In this document: piece after piece, positions 62,819 to 64,000 of the stretch
Numbering within the stretch: the stretch's first letter is position 1
How the letters are laid out: the number at the start of each line of letters is the position of its first letter
NCBI RefSeq assembly: GCF_023856365.1
Contig: NC_064551.1
Span: forward strand, 2,312,501-2,376,500
DNA from: Brienomyrus brachyistius
Taxonomy: Eukaryota > Chordata > Actinopteri > Osteoglossiformes > Mormyridae
Direction: 5' to 3'
DNA: 64,000 nucleotides
The notes under the pieces: generated by a model
Seen by the model: only the letters and a program-made list of their open reading frames with translations
Told to the model about the DNA's origin: nothing
Database searches by the model: none
Program-made: the position numbers and the translations under genes

Positions 62819-64000
62819 ATTTCTTCACCCCGGAGGAAAGTACAACGCTAACAATATGTAACTTACAATCCGCACCGCAGCAGAAAATGTCAAAGTATCA
62901 ATAAGACGCGACCGAGCTAAAGGAGCCCCTCGGACAGCTTTCTTTTCGGTTATGTATCTTGATCCACTTTTTCTTGACGAACGAATCGATTTCCGAGTAA
63001 ATTGTTTTGTATTTTCTAGTAAGGAGGTCGCTCCATATACTTCACTATCTAAACCTTGTGATTACTCGATTGTTATATTATATTAGCTCCTCTTTTCTTG
63101 GCACACGAAATTACATACGAACAGGATGAAGACGGATTCTTCCCTGAGATGTAACGTCGTCAGCTCACAGAATTTCCTATTTGATGTCCAATATGGCGAC
63201 AAACACGTCAAGCTCGGCTCCTGAACCCATGAGCATGCGCAATATTATTACTATGGAACCTTGTAGTCTTTTTTATAGCTACATGTCCTTAGAAATTGGA
63301 GAATCGCACTACATTTCCCGCGAAAACTCAAGAACGTCACCGTCTCAGTCACGAGTTTCCGGTTTCTTGATTTAAATGTCTTTATTGGTATGAGTGATTG
63401 GTGTGTTTGAATAAAACCCAATGCTATTTATTCGTTTCGAAATCAAAGCCGGCAATTACGGTTCCGTGTTTTAACATGCTGATTACACAAGTTTATTGTG
63501 AAAGCTATTGCTTTCAAAAGTCTGCCAGGAACGTGTCAATGTTTGCCTGTGATTCCGTGTGTTTCGGTTTGATGTTATTTTAAACCATTTTCATTTATAG
63601 TCAGCCCTTCTCAGTTTGACAATACTGTATGATACCTTTTATATTAAAATACGAAACTTTAAAGATTTAAAATCACACGGACAACTAAAACAGTTCAAAA
63701 AGAGAATTATAATATGACCATTCACAGAGCCATCGCCTGTTTTACTTTCAATAAGATTTTAGAAACGAAATTCTCTTCTGGGTTGCCTAAAAACATAGCT
63801 TAGAAAATATCTGCTTATGGTCTGATTTTCATCTGCAGGGTGGAAAATAATTATCTTTGCACAGCTACCGAATACGTCTTATGAATCTCAAGGAAATCCC
63901 CGTAGGCTGTAGACAGAGAACTAAGAATGTGCAGAGAAAGCCACACAAAAGAGTAGCATCTTCCGCTTTACCGTGCGTGGAACTGGCCCTGTATACGCTG
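62819..64000. promoter_or_regulatory. upstream flank of akirin2
   Basis: The akirin2 first exon and its 3' side (62270-62650) are CpG-rich. Upstream, AATATGGCG at 63190-63198 is a YY1-type motif on the plus strand that could mark a promoter. I see no gene beyond it to the window end. Confidence 0.4.

Overview
This window is nuclear DNA from a bony fish, most likely a teleost. Genes are multi-exon with short GT-AG introns. Introns and spacers carry fish-type short repeats: tRNA-like SINEs, a 5S-rRNA-derived SINE, foldback elements and micro- and minisatellites. I cannot name the species from sequence alone.

Layout, left to right: (1) 1-14145, znf292 (+), whose first exon lies upstream of the window; (2) 15735-16487, a gjb7-like connexin (-); (3) 18812-19537, smim8 (+); (4) 21438-34470, an unnamed 22-exon gene (+) encoding a SEC14-like domain, spectrin-like helices, a long disordered linker and a complete actin domain; (5) 36101-41135, cfap206 (+); (6) 41961-46324, slc35a1 (+); (7) 47648-54880, rars2 (-), tail to tail with slc35a1; (8) 54881-60171, about 5 kb with no gene I can support; (9) 60172-62818, akirin2 (-); (10) 62819-64000, its upstream flank. 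The order znf292-gjb7-smim8-cfap206-slc35a1-rars2-akirin2 matches, from memory, human 6q14-q15. Two human neighbours are not seen: C6orf163 (between SMIM8 and CFAP206) and ORC3 (between RARS2 and AKIRIN2).

The standout is gene 4. I joined 22 exons by hand. Every junction keeps phase and the sum is 5394 nt (1797 codons plus stop). The last 376 residues are an actin fold joined in phase exactly at the equivalent of actin residue 1, and the exon that begins it has no in-frame start codon. The N-terminal part resembles the SEC14/spectrin region of the MCF2/PLEKHG4/KIAA1755 type of protein, but I see no DH-PH module; actin sits at the C-terminus instead.

The genes are not an operon-like unit. They are housekeeping or tissue genes: a transcriptional regulator, a gap-junction channel, a small membrane protein, a ciliary radial-spoke factor, a Golgi CMP-sialic acid carrier, mitochondrial arginyl-tRNA synthetase and a nuclear cofactor. 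All exon coordinates were read by eye from splice signals, reading frame and remembered family sequences; no search was run.
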